A DNA stretch of 64,000 bases, taken from positions 1,550,001 through 1,614,000 of the forward strand of contig NZ_CP046973.1 of the NCBI RefSeq assembly GCF_009792235.1. The letters run 5' to 3'. The notes below the pieces were generated by a model. That model saw only the letters and a program-made list of their open reading frames with translations. It was not told the DNA's origin and did no database searches. The stretch is from Microcystis aeruginosa FD4 (GTDB taxonomy: Bacteria; Cyanobacteriota; Cyanobacteriia; Cyanobacteriales; Microcystaceae). The position numbers and the translations under genes were made by a program. Positions 35,627 through 44,874 of this stretch are shown here, piece by piece (the first letter of the stretch is position 1; every line of letters begins with the position of its first letter).

Positions 35627-37656
35627 CCCACATTCCGCACTTCAGTTTGTAGTATAGTAAGATTACGTTTGAAGGTGGGGAGTGGGCGCCTGGAAATTGT
35701 CCATGGCTCAAAGCAATTTCGGGGACGCAGAACATAATTGCTACAAAAAAGACACAAAAGTTAATAAAGTATCGTTCCTGTGGGACTACTTCAAAGAGGG
35801 AATAATGAGATAATAAAGGGGAAAAAAAGGAAACATCGTTGACTAAAATGAGAGCAGAAATAGAAATCAAAAACTTAGACCATTTGGGATTAGTAGCAGG
35901 TCTGATTGATGAATTAGAAATAGAAAGTATTGTTAATGAGGCTGTAGGAATAGATAGGTTAAAAAAAGTAACGGCGGGTCAAATAGTCAAAGGAATAATT
36001 ATCAATGGATTAGATTTTATCTCGAAACCCTTGTATTTATTTCCTCAATTTTTTGCTAATAAACCCGTGGAAGAGCTACTGGGAGAAGGAATCAAAGCCG
36101 AGGAAATAAATGAGCATAAAATTGGGAGAGTAATGGATGAAATCTGGAGATATTCTCTAGAGGAATTATGGATAAATATATCTCTAAAAGTAGTTGAAAA
36201 ATATCAAATTATCACAAAATATAGTCATTTAGATTCGAGTTCAATATCGGTTGAGGGAGAATATAAATTAGAAGAAGGAGGAAAGGGAAGTATCGAAATA
36301 ACTCACGGATATTCAAGAGAGCGTCGTCCAGATTTGAAGCAATTTATGATTGATTTGATGGTAAGTAGTGATGGGGATGTTCCACTATTAATGAGAATCG
36401 GGTCGGGAAATGAATCAGATAAAACTATCTTTGGTGAACTAATTGAGAAGTGTCAAAGTAATCTGAATTGGTCAACAATCTATGTAGCAGATAGTGCTTT
36501 ATATACAGCCAAGAACTTACATAGATTAGGAAAGACTAAATGGCTAACGCGGGTTCCAGTAACAAGCAAAAAAGCCCAAGAAGTTATGACAAATGTTCCA
36601 GAATACGAGTTAACAATGAGCGAAGATAGTCGATATAAGTATAGGGAGCAAGAAGTTAATTATCACGGGGTTAAGCAAAGATGGCTAATAGTATTAAGTG
36701 AAATGAGACAAAAAGCCGAGGAAGAAAAAATAGAGAAAAAAGTGAAAAAAGAAAGGGAACAAATAGAGAAACAGTTGAGCAAATGGCAGGGAAAAAGAGC
36801 AGTTACTCTGGCTGAACTTAAAGCTGAAGTCAAACAATTTACGAAGCAACTAAAATATCATTACATTGCTGGGATAGAATATAAGCAAAAGTTAAACAAG
36901 CAAAAAAAAGAAGTCAGTAATTGCCAAGGAATTATTCAAGAAAACTCGGCAGTAATCGCCCAAGAAATCGCTAAAGCAGGCAAGTTTATTATAGCTACCA
37001 ATGTGCTAAATACGGAAGAATTATCATCAGAAGAAATGCTCAGGGAATACAAAGCGCAACAATCTTGTGAACGGGGTTTTCGGTTTCTCAAAGACCCCTT
37101 ATTTTTAGCCGATAGTGTATTTTTGAAAACCCCTCAAAGAATTGAAACAATGGGAATGTTAATGGGATTATGTTTGTTAGTTTATAGCATTGGGCTTTCT
37201 AAAGCTCAGGAATGAACTACAGAGTCGCAGAGAAATGATTAAAAATCAATTAGGAAAACTGATAAATAGACCGACAATGAGATGGATATTTCAAGAATTA
37301 CAAGGAATCCATGTGGTGGTAATTAATGGGGAAAAGATGGTTAGCAATTTAACTGATAAAATTCTTAATATTCTTCAATATTTTTCGATTAATTGTCAAA
37401 AATATTATCTCATCAACTAAGCCAATCTAGTTGCTAAATTTCCAGAAAATCAAGATTAATCAAAAACAAAGTGTTATGAGTCATGATCATATCACTTGAG
37501 TTTTATCCTGTTTAAATTTAAGTTTTTAACAAGTTTCACTTTCAGTAAATTCTTGAGGCTTGCTTAAATTTCGGTTTGGTTTCATTTTTGGGTGTGACTT
37601 CCATCATATTTTGCTCATCCTACATTTTGAAGTGTGTTTGAAGTGCGGAATGTGGG
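35627..37656 (+). mobile_element. IS1634-family insertion sequence
   Basis: Perfect 18-bp terminal inverted repeats, CCCACATTCCGCACTTCA at 35627-35644 and its complement at 37639-37656, bound 2.03 kb with one transposase gene. Bases outside the ends (TTACAA versus GTTCAA) give no clear target duplication. The genes on both sides are truncated exactly at the ends, which suggests an IS-linked deletion or recombination rather than a simple insertion. Confidence 0.85.
35848..37420 (+). pseudogene. IS1634 transposase with C-terminal frameshift
   Basis: The family start (EIEIKNLDHLGLVAGLIDEL) and the DDE core are intact (HLDSSSISVEGEY, YVADSALYTAKNL), as is the late motif SCERGFRFLKDPLFLADSVFL. 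Near 37195 the frame shifts: frame one ends LSKAQE, while the normal C-terminus (KLRNELQSR, NRPTMRWIFQ) continues in the next frame to 37420. The total length is one base over a multiple of three, so a single insertion explains it. A programmed shift is possible but not typical here. Confidence 0.82.
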
Positions 37657-39114
37657 GTTCAAAATGAGAATTGCTGATCTATTTACTAATGTATTGATGA
37701 AACCAACCCAGCCTGCTTCTAAATCCTTAAGATTGTCTTTGTTCAGAACTTGCAGCAAGGTATCAATACCAAGAGGATCGGTTTGATAGTTGTCTCGATA
37801 GGTGCGATAAAATTGACGCAAAAGCCCTAATTCTTGGAGGTAGTAGCATAAATATCTAGCCTCGGCATAGTGAAGTTCAATGCCATCCCCACTGAAGGCG
37901 TTTCTGTCAAGCCGGGTTAACTCAGTGAGCGGAACAAGTTGCTTCTCTCGGATAGCCTCTTTTAGTAGGGGCAGTCGCCAATTGGGCAACCCCCGAATCT
38001 GATCGTTTACACCCACACTTTGCTCGAATAAAGAAGCCAATCCCTCATCAATCCACGGGGGAATCGAGGGTAAATCAGCGTGTAAATAAGCATGGACTAA
38101 CTCATGGGCTAAAGTTCCCGTTCCCGTAGCCAAATTGACCATTAAAGCATCGTCTGTGGCAAAGCCGGCAGCGTTTAAGGGAACGTAACCGTACCACTGC
38201 AAGGTATAGTTATTGTAAGACTCAGGAGTCTGGAAGAGATAGATTGTCTTGCTACCAGTGGGGGGAGCTTTTCGGGTAAAGTCTCGTAGCATCTGCTGGT
38301 GAAGCCAGAGGACTGTATAAGTTTTCACCCTATCTGTCATGAATTTCGGGGCTTCACTGGCAATTAAAAACGGTCCAGCACTGTCTATTTGGAAAGTGGG
38401 ATTGAGTCGCTTTCGCAACTCCTGTTTGGCTAGGTGTAATTCGTCAGTCGGTGGAGGCTGAACTGGTTGATTAGACACACCAAAGTTGATGGATGCCAGT
38501 TCTCTCCCTGCTGTATCGTATTCTTTCCAAATACCAACTTTATTACCTTGATGAAATTGTCCCTGAAAGTGAACTTTCCCGTTGCTGTGGAAGCTGCGCC
38601 ACTCCCCCTCCTGAATGCCTTGGGAAAAATTAGCCGTTTCAACCAGGATGCCTTTTGACCAAGCTTCCCACAAGCCGTGCTTCTGGTCTTGAGAGAAAGA
38701 CCCTTTCCACCAAAGATTACCCTGTTCGTCAAAGGATTCCCAGAGACCATCCTTTTGGTCGGCAACAAAATGACCTCGCAGGTACACTTTATCATTGGGA
38801 TAGTACCAGACCCACTGCCCTTCGTGCTTGCCGTCCCGGTAACTGCCCGTTTCTTCGACCCTCCCATCAGAATAGCGGACTTCCCAAGCCCCGTGCAGCT
38901 TACCATTTTGATAGTGGCACTTGACCCAAGATTGACCGCCGGGATGAGAGAATTCCCACTGTCCTTGTCGAAGTCCGTTGACTACCCTACCTTGCCCGGA
39001 CATCGATTCTGGGGATGTCTGAGCAACAGAGACTCGATAGCCAACTACATCAGTCATCCCAAAGCTGAGGAGAGCAATTAAACATAAATTGAGAAGTTTA
39101 AGGTTAATTTTCAT
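37615..39114 (-). CDS. Exported MORN-repeat protein with HExxH metallopeptidase-like domain
   Basis: 499 residues. Signal peptide ~1-32 (ends VSVAQ). Residues ~40-205 contain about seven MORN-type repeats (GQWEF, GKLHGAWEVRY, GKHEGQWVWYY, QKDGLWESF, QKHGLWEAW, IQEGEWRSF, NKVGIWKEY). The C-terminal part has TLAHELVHAYLH (His337, Glu338, His341) and IDEGLASLF (Glu357), the gluzincin pattern of peptidase-MA/DUF1570-like enzymes. The last ~13 residues (PTFRTSNTLQNVG) come from the IS1634 end, so the native C-terminus is lost but the catalytic motif is complete. It is last in the minus-strand run. Confidence 0.8.
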   Translation of the reverse strand: MKINLKLLNLCLIALLSFGMTDVVGYRVSVAQTSPESMSGQGRVVNGLRQGQWEFSHPGGQSWVKCHYQNGKLHGAWEVRYSDGRVEETGSYRDGKHEGQWVWYYPNDKVYLRGHFVADQKDGLWESFDEQGNLWWKGSFSQDQKHGLWEAWSKGILVETANFSQGIQEGEWRSFHSNGKVHFQGQFHQGNKVGIWKEYDTAGRELASINFGVSNQPVQPPPTDELHLAKQELRKRLNPTFQIDSAGPFLIASEAPKFMTDRVKTYTVLWLHQQMLRDFTRKAPPTGSKTIYLFQTPESYNNYTLQWYGYVPLNAAGFATDDALMVNLATGTGTLAHELVHAYLHADLPSIPPWIDEGLASLFEQSVGVNDQIRGLPNWRLPLLKEAIREKQLVPLTELTRLDRNAFSGDGIELHYAEARYLCYYLQELGLLRQFYRTYRDNYQTDPLGIDTLLQVLNKDNLKDLEAGWVGFINTLVNRSAILILNPTFRTSNTLQNVG

Positions 39115-39164
39115 AAGTTTCGCCCATGTTATCTATCTCGAAAAAAGGTGATTTCCGCTCAAAA

Positions 39165-39965
39165 TTAAGGACGATTACTAATCCCTTCGACTGGTTCTGC
39201 TCCCACCGCCTGACGCATGAGATGAGCTAAGATTTCAACTCCATTCATCCATTTAAGTTGCCAGTCTGCTTCAGCCATCATAAGTTTTGCCCCATCAATT
39301 AATTGTTGCAGTTCTGCTACTAAACTTGAATCAACACCCGTAGCTCTTAATTGAGCAATCACTTGTTGGGCTTCCCTCATTTGTGCGTCAAATTCACTTT
39401 TTTCCTGCTCCCGCTCCTCTTTTTGTTTCTGCCAAGATTGGATAAAAGCTGGATCGTTTTCCCAAATGGCATATTGGAAGGCTTCATCTAGGGCAGTCTT
39501 AAAAGGAAGGTCAACCGTTTCAATTTTGCCATCAGGCATCCGTATCTGTCGGGTCTCAATAGTCAGGATCTGTAAAGATAATATCTGCTTCATAGAGCGT
39601 TTGTAATCCTCTTGTTGTATCAGCATTCGGTCATGTAGCTCTAGTAATCGACGTAGTTCTGGAGTGGCATTTTGAGGACTTGAGCTAAAGCCACTATTGG
39701 CACTGGGAATGTCTTTAGAATAGTCTAGACAAACGGCCGGCAAGATAATCTCAACTGTTTTACCCGGAGGCACACTAATGACATAGGAAGAACCTTGTAC
39801 AATGCGGTAGGAATCCGGCTGAGATTGGGCTAGAAGTTGTCCACCCTCAAGATTTCCTACAATCAGTACCAGAAAACTGGCGATCGCTGCTAGAGAAGTC
39901 CACTGTTTCTTCACAAGGCGTGGCAAACAGATTGACTGATGATTAAATTTGTTGGAATTGTTCAT
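39165..39965 (-). CDS. Exported hypothetical protein
   Basis: 266 residues. A long N-region and signal peptide (SLAAIASFLVLIVGNLEGG) end near residue 47 (LLAQSQ). A short beta segment follows (YVISVPPGKTVEIILPAVCLDY), then a mostly helical, Gln/Glu-rich body (QKQKEEREQEKSEFDAQMRE) with predicted coiled coil. I do not recognise a family. It lies 50 bp upstream of the MORN/HExxH gene and 47 bp downstream of the Cys/His gene, so it is probably co-transcribed with them. Confidence 0.65.
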   Translation of the reverse strand: MNNSNKFNHQSICLPRLVKKQWTSLAAIASFLVLIVGNLEGGQLLAQSQPDSYRIVQGSSYVISVPPGKTVEIILPAVCLDYSKDIPSANSGFSSSPQNATPELRRLLELHDRMLIQQEDYKRSMKQILSLQILTIETRQIRMPDGKIETVDLPFKTALDEAFQYAIWENDPAFIQSWQKQKEEREQEKSEFDAQMREAQQVIAQLRATGVDSSLVAELQQLIDGAKLMMAEADWQLKWMNGVEILAHLMRQAVGAEPVEGISNRP

Positions 39966-40012
39966 AATTTCTCCTGGGCTCTGATATCCAACTCGAAGAA
40001 AGGTAGCATAGG

Positions 40013-41278
40013 CTAGTAAGTCATCATATATTGAGTAGTAAGGGTACCTGGATTAAAGGTTGAACCCCTCGGAACATCAAGTAACAGCCATTGATCCTGA
40101 TGGGGATTTGTCACCCTGAGTCTCAGGGATGAGCGATCGCCCGTTCCTGTTACTTCTACTCTTACTCCCTGTTCTTGGGCTTGATTCACATTGAGTAAGA
40201 TAGGATTGGCTCCTGGTGGTGGCGGTGGCGGCAATCCCTCCTGATTTCTCTTTTTTAATTCTTCTTCAAGTTTCGCTTCAAGAGCCGCATTTCTTTCGGG
40301 TTTCTCAGTTTTCTGCCAATCTTGTACCTTTCGTATCAAGCTGGCACGGATGTCAAAACGTCCCGAACTTAAGTTGACAGTTGGGGGCAACTCTTTTTGA
40401 TTGAGCCAATCAAGCAATTGCTGAGGGGTACTCTGGAGAGGAAGCGGCTTGTCTGTTGGGGTAATTTCGTAATATTTAATTGATGAAACCTCATCTTTTG
40501 ATTCAAGTTTGAAGGCACTATAAGCCGAGAAAATACCGTTTGTGTTTCCCGCTTGCGCTACTAACGGTCCCCCAGTGTTTCCTTTTTCCCCTGTTGACCA
40601 TTTCCTATCTCCCGTGTAAGGGATGACTATGGCAACATGACCGTGATCACTTGGATTTGATTTCGCCGCAATGACGAGCTTTCCTTGATTAGCCGAATTT
40701 TGAGCCTCTGTTTCAGTTAGTAACCTGACTCCACTGTTAGATTGTTCAGCCCTTACAGCTAAATTTTGGGCTATATCATTGGCATTACGATCTTTAATCC
40801 AGCCCACGGTATTGACCCCACTTCGACTGAGAATCTGTTCTACGGCTTGGTTACAGAAAGTATCATCACCTCTACGGCAAAGGTCTTGTTGGGTAATTAC
40901 TTCAATTGCTCGAAGGGCTATAATTTCAGGAGCAGTGAAGAACGTCAAAGAATTAGTTGCTTGTTGTTGATTGTTAGTCCCCCCAGAAACTTCCTGACTC
41001 ATCATTCCTACTAACTGTTCTTCTGAGTTGGGTAATTTAGGGGGTTGTGGTTTATTAGCAGTTGAAGTCGATATCTCTTGGGAGAGAGCTAGACGACCTT
41101 CTATAGCTCTCTCTTCTAGAACTCTCCTCAAACTGGGTGGAATGATTCGGATTGGAGTTGAAATTCCAGAAAACGGAAGGTTTTCAAGCGAAATAAACAC
41201 TCGATCCATTGGATTAATTGGCTTTGCCCAGGGTTTCTCATTGTATACTTGCCCGACTCTAGCTCCATAGTCGTTCAC
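40013..41278 (-). CDS. Cys/His (papain-like/CHAP-type) hydrolase-like protein
   Basis: 421 residues if it starts at GTG 41278, which overlaps the TPR gene stop as GTGA. A ~100-residue disordered lead precedes FCNQAVEQILSRSGV (Cys142) and NANDIAQNLA. GKLVIAAKSNPSDHGHVAIV (His212/214) follows, the Cys-then-His order and GHVAIV strand of NlpC/P60- or CHAP-like amidases. A helical region and a PPPPPPG linker lead to a C-terminal beta domain. No signal peptide is visible from this start. Substrate unknown; the enzyme call is inference from motif order. Confidence 0.6.
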   Translation of the reverse strand: MNDYGARVGQVYNEKPWAKPINPMDRVFISLENLPFSGISTPIRIIPPSLRRVLEERAIEGRLALSQEISTSTANKPQPPKLPNSEEQLVGMMSQEVSGGTNNQQQATNSLTFFTAPEIIALRAIEVITQQDLCRRGDDTFCNQAVEQILSRSGVNTVGWIKDRNANDIAQNLAVRAEQSNSGVRLLTETEAQNSANQGKLVIAAKSNPSDHGHVAIVIPYTGDRKWSTGEKGNTGGPLVAQAGNTNGIFSAYSAFKLESKDEVSSIKYYEITPTDKPLPLQSTPQQLLDWLNQKELPPTVNLSSGRFDIRASLIRKVQDWQKTEKPERNAALEAKLEEELKKRNQEGLPPPPPPGANPILLNVNQAQEQGVRVEVTGTGDRSSLRLRVTNPHQDQWLLLDVPRGSTFNPGTLTTQYMMTY

Positions 41279-41688
41279 TTGGTCTGCGCCCAATCAGCAA
41301 TTTGAGCCTCCAACTTTCCAATAGATTCATAATCATTAATAGCATTTTGGTAATCTCCTAACCCACTATAAGCAATACTTCGGCAGAAATAAGCCAAAGC
41401 ATTTTTAGGATCGAGTTTCAAGGCTTGGTTAAATTTTTCAATTGCTCCCTGATAATCTTCTTGGTTAAGACGCTCTATTCCCAAATTAAGATAGTCATTA
41501 GAACTCGTCTGAGCAATAATGTAGCTATCAGTATTTGTGTTCTGAATTGGAGATGATTGGGCATAACTAGCAGCGATCGGATTAATAAAAATTGTTGTTA
41601 AACTCAACAAAACAACGTTTCGGAAAAACAACCTCGAAGTTAACCAACGCTGGCGAGTATTTGGCTTATGATTGATTTGCTTATTCAT
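41275..41688 (-). CDS. Small exported TPR protein
   Basis: 137 residues from ATG 41688, which has an AAGGAAG ribosome site; the frame is open to 41754. A signal/anchor segment (FRNVVLLSLTTIFINPIAASYAQ) is followed by two to three TPR units (LNLGIERLNQEDYQGAIEKF, ALAYFCRSIAYSGLGDYQNA). Its stop overlaps the next gene's GTG, implying translational coupling, so the TPR protein and the Cys/His protein are probably made together. Confidence 0.75.
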   Translation of the reverse strand: MNKQINHKPNTRQRWLTSRLFFRNVVLLSLTTIFINPIAASYAQSSPIQNTNTDSYIIAQTSSNDYLNLGIERLNQEDYQGAIEKFNQALKLDPKNALAYFCRSIAYSGLGDYQNAINDYESIGKLEAQIADWAQTK

Positions 41689-41868
41689 GGTTTCTTCCTT
41701 GAGATTTCTAGGAGTTAGAATGATCTTTGTTGAATCCTCATAGACTTCCTGCATAAGTCCGCGAATAAAGAATAGGGAAAATAGGGAGAAGAATCAGGGC
41801 TTTCTGTATCACGAGTTATTACTTTTTGACTTTTGCAGGAGGTCTAATATCAATTTTCTATGACTTCA

Positions 41869-42379
41869 CTACCTCCCCCGTTTCACCCATACAGCTAAAT
41901 CTTTCTGAAAGGTCATAGAAGCGTTGTACAACTCTCCCCCTGCCGGAGACACAACGTGCCACGTTGCTTTTTCGTTTTCTGGCTTCTCCTCTCCTTGCTC
42001 AAGGAAAAATCCAAATCCCATTACTATTCCTTTGCCACCATAGACTTTAAATTCTAATAATGCCCTTCCATCTTTTCGCTTTTTCCAATTCGCTTCAGCA
42101 AACTTGAAACTGCCTGGATCAAGGTCTTCTTTTGTGTGGGAAATTGAGAATTCAGGATACCCATGTAGATGAGTTGTTTGTTGGATTGAAAAATTAGTTA
42201 ACTCATTGGAATCAATCCAACCATCTCTATTAGCATCTTTTCCTCTAAATGTTCCTTGAGCCAAGGTCTCTTTGCTAGAATTAGTGATCGTAAAAGTATA
42301 GGAACTATCAGCCAGTGATGGACTTACTCCTATGACAATTGCCAATCCTAAAACTGCACTTGCGGAAGTGATCGCCAGT
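41869..42379 (-). pseudogene. EF-hand exported protein, split by ISAs1 (3' part)
   Basis: This is the body of a ~178-residue exported protein: signal remnant (AVLGLAIVIGVSPSLAD), then TFTITNSSKETLAQGTFRG and a canonical EF-hand loop DANRDGWIDSNE. The first codons lie beyond the ISAs1 at 43922-43941. Joined across the 10-bp target duplication they give MKSIYQKLAITSASAVLG with no frame change. Paralogue of the gene at 44026. The disruption looks recent because the rest of the frame is clean. Confidence 0.85.
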
Positions 42380-43911
42380 CAGGGTAATCGCATGTTGATA
42401 GAGTTCTCAAATTCCGAGGAGTTAGGTCTAAAATTCGATGGGCAACTCAGGCTTTGACCTGCACAAGGCGACCGAATCTCTGGTTTTGCCAGTCATTATG
42501 GCCTAACAAACCCCGAACTGAGCTTATCTACTCAGTTCCTTAAATTCCCAAAACTCCTGATCAACTGCAAGATTAACATCTACCTCCCCTCTCTGTCAAC
42601 GGCACTGGCGGCTAAGATTTTCACCATGAAATCATTGTTCATGCCTGCCTTATACCGTTTCATCTTTAGGCTCATTTTTGAGGGTTCTCGCTTTAACAGA
42701 TTCACACTTAAACGGCGCAACAGACCTAGGTTTTCCGCTCCATAGCCTAGACGAATCCGACTGGCATCTTCATTAAAGGTAACATCGAGTACCCAATGGA
42801 GACTATTTTCGATACTCCAATGCCTGCGAATCACCTCGGCCTGTTTTTGGGCATCGGCTGCTAAACTACTGATGAAGAAGCGAATTTCTGTCGTAGTTTT
42901 ATTCCATAATTGGCGGACACTGCGAACCATGACTAGGGTGGTTAGGCCAGGCCAGAGACTCTGCCGATGCAGGGGCGGTAATTGAGACACTGGCACTACC
43001 CAAATTTGACGGGTTTCGAGCCGGTGATGCCCCGACTCCACCTTTTCGTGGTAGCTGTATTCAATCCCTTGCCAATCCCCGGCTATAGCTTGGTCAAACC
43101 AGCCTTCTACTTGTTGAAAGAGCTTGCCCTGATTGCCTTTGAGGGCTAAGACGTAATCTCCAGCCCCAGACTTGATTTGTTGGGCAATTTCAGTCTGGGT
43201 TCCCATGGCATCCAAGGTGACTATCGCTCCCTTGAGATTGAGCAATTGCAGCAGGTGCGGCACGGCGGTAATTTCATTGGATTTACTGTCCACTTTTTCT
43301 TGGGCTAAGACTAACCCATGTTCGCTACTCCAAGCACTGACGGTGTGCAAAGCTTTCAGCTTTTCCTCTCGGTCATAAGAATTTCTGGCCGTTTTCCCAT
43401 CTATGTGGATTAGTTCTATGTTCAATTTCTCGGTGATTTCCTCTATCCAAGCCAGGAATCCTGACTGTAATTGCTTGGGTTCTAGCATCCCTAGCACTCT
43501 GCCAAAGGTATCGTGGGAAGGTATGCCATTCGGTAGGTCTAAAAATGTTTCCAACCAAGATTGCTTGGCTTGTCCGTAGGCTTCTATGGCGACAAACCCA
43601 TCGGCACCAGCTAATACCGCCAAGATAGCTATGGTAATTATCGAGACTAGGCTATGATTGCGCCCCCTGTCCGCCCTCGGGTCTTCTAGATGCTGAAAAT
43701 GTTTCAAGACACTGTTTCTTAAAACCTTTGCCTCTCGCTCTTGCTTGGGGTTTAAAACTAGGAGACCAAAACCGGATGCCATGCTCAACTGCTACACCAT
43801 GTAACTTTTTGCTTCCTCTCAGATTAACTTATATCAGCTCGTCCTGCTAGGCATGACATTCAGTCACCTCTGTCTGTTACGTTTTCTACAAAACGACGTG
43901 CGATTACCCTG
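42380..43911 (-). mobile_element. ISAs1-family insertion sequence, intact copy
   Basis: Ends CAGGGTAATCGCA at 42380 and its complement ending at 43911 enclose 1532 bp with one full transposase. The flanks are a perfect 10-bp direct repeat, GATCGCCAGT, at 42370-42379 and 43912-43921, as expected for ISAs1. A close relative, broken, lies at 50704-52219 in the same orientation. Confidence 0.93.
42580..43788 (-). CDS. ISAs1-family transposase
   Basis: 402 residues. The N-terminal DDE_Tnp_1-associated region (LKHFQHLEDPRADRGRNH, LVSIITIAILAVLAGADG) and PSHDTFGRVL are followed by the catalytic core: HIDGKTARNSYD, IVTLDAMGTQ, DYVLALKGNQGKL, then RRHWSIENSLHWVLDVTFNEDASRIR. There are no stops or shifts, so it is likely active. 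Confidence 0.93.
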   Translation of the reverse strand: MSMASGFGLLVLNPKQEREAKVLRNSVLKHFQHLEDPRADRGRNHSLVSIITIAILAVLAGADGFVAIEAYGQAKQSWLETFLDLPNGIPSHDTFGRVLGMLEPKQLQSGFLAWIEEITEKLNIELIHIDGKTARNSYDREEKLKALHTVSAWSSEHGLVLAQEKVDSKSNEITAVPHLLQLLNLKGAIVTLDAMGTQTEIAQQIKSGAGDYVLALKGNQGKLFQQVEGWFDQAIAGDWQGIEYSYHEKVESGHHRLETRQIWVVPVSQLPPLHRQSLWPGLTTLVMVRSVRQLWNKTTTEIRFFISSLAADAQKQAEVIRRHWSIENSLHWVLDVTFNEDASRIRLGYGAENLGLLRRLSVNLLKREPSKMSLKMKRYKAGMNNDFMVKILAASAVDREGR

Positions 43912-43941
43912 GATCGCCAGTTTTTGATAAATACTTTTCAT
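43912..43941 (-). pseudogene. 5' stub of the split EF-hand gene
   Basis: ATG at 43941 follows AGGAGATCAAGACA, a good ribosome site, and encodes MKSIYQKLAI before running into the ISAs1 end. It is the start of the gene whose body is at 41869-42379. Confidence 0.8.
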
Positions 43942-44025
43942 TGTCTTGATCTCCTATAAACTCAATCTAAAAAAATCTTTTTTCAGGACAGAATGAGGCG
44001 GGTCAGTAGTTCTAGTATTAAACAC

Positions 44026-44577
44026 TTATTTAGGGCTTACTATTAATTGTTCTATTTCTACCTCACACAACTCGATTCCTTCTGAACCATTACCTACCCC
44101 ACTAAAGATTGCCCCTTTTTTACCTCCTTCCTTTAATTCAGTACTCATCCAGAAGTGGAGTCCTTGCACCACCACTGGTTTTTCCGTCGTGGTCTCATAT
44201 TCAAAAAATGTATTTCCCTGGCGCTGTCTTTGAGCAAATCTGAAATGCTTAAGATCCTTTAGACTGTGGACAATTACGGGCAGTTTATTCAAGTCGAAAG
44301 AAGAACGCCACCCTGTTCCGAGTCTGCCACTTAGACAAGTTCCAGAAAATATCAAAGGTCTTGTTTCAGAAAAACTGGTGAGTTCTTTCAAATCAATCCA
44401 ACCGTCTCGATTAGCATCTCGCCCTGTAAATCTGCCACTGACCAATGTTTTCCCACTTTTAGAATGGAGGGTAAAACTGTAAGTAGTATTAGCGCAGGCT
44501 GGATGAGCGACCATCATTATGGCAATACTCAAGACAGTGCTAGTGAGGACAAGAGATATTTGAGCTATATTACGCAT
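44026..44577 (-). CDS. Exported EF-hand protein
   Basis: 183 residues. Signal peptide ~1-30 (ends HPACA). The body begins TTYSFTLHSKSGKTLVSGRF and has one canonical EF-hand loop DANRDGWIDLKE (residues 54-65), with Asp, Asn, Asp, a central Gly-x-Ile and Glu at the calcium positions. The rest is a beta-rich domain (FEYETTTEKPVVVQGLHFWM). It is the intact paralogue of the split gene next to it. Exported calcium-binding is likely; the partner is unknown. Confidence 0.72.
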   Translation of the reverse strand: MRNIAQISLVLTSTVLSIAIMMVAHPACANTTYSFTLHSKSGKTLVSGRFTGRDANRDGWIDLKELTSFSETRPLIFSGTCLSGRLGTGWRSSFDLNKLPVIVHSLKDLKHFRFAQRQRQGNTFFEYETTTEKPVVVQGLHFWMSTELKEGGKKGAIFSGVGNGSEGIELCEVEIEQLIVSPK

Positions 44578-44663
44578 CTGCTTATACCATTTTTCAAAAG
44601 TAATGACAGAGATGGTTATGCCTGGTACATCTCAATTTTGTCGAAATATCTAGATGACATTTT

Positions 44664-44730
44664 GGGCGCACGCGGTGCGCCCCTACCATTGGCGCAATGA
44701 TATGATTGTAGGGGCGAATTGCATTCGCCC
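44664..44730. repeat. Double REP-like palindrome
   Basis: GGGCGCACGCGGTGCGCCC (44664-44682) and GGGGCGAATTGCATTCGCCC (44711-44730) are two hairpins, with CCCTACC and TTGTAG facing between them. Such GTAGGGGCG units are scattered between genes in this window (also near 18.35 and 25.37 kb). The stretch 44578-44874 holds no gene. Confidence 0.65.
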
Positions 44731-44874
44731 TCTTTGAACAACTTCTGCTGCTCACCTATAGGTGAGAGAAAATCACCAGCAGGAGATGCACCCGGTTATG
44801 CCTGCTACGAATAAAGAAAAATGGTATTAGTCTCCTAAAATCTAGGTCTAAAATGACCGACCAAAGCTGTCAAA

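Noticed and set aside
37190..37420. Separate small gene after the IS1634 transposase
   Set aside because: Its sequence is the normal C-terminus of the transposase in a shifted frame, not a new gene.
38430..39081. Frames overlapping the MORN/HExxH gene on both strands
   Set aside because: They mirror the repeated Gly/Trp-rich MORN DNA and carry no motif of their own.
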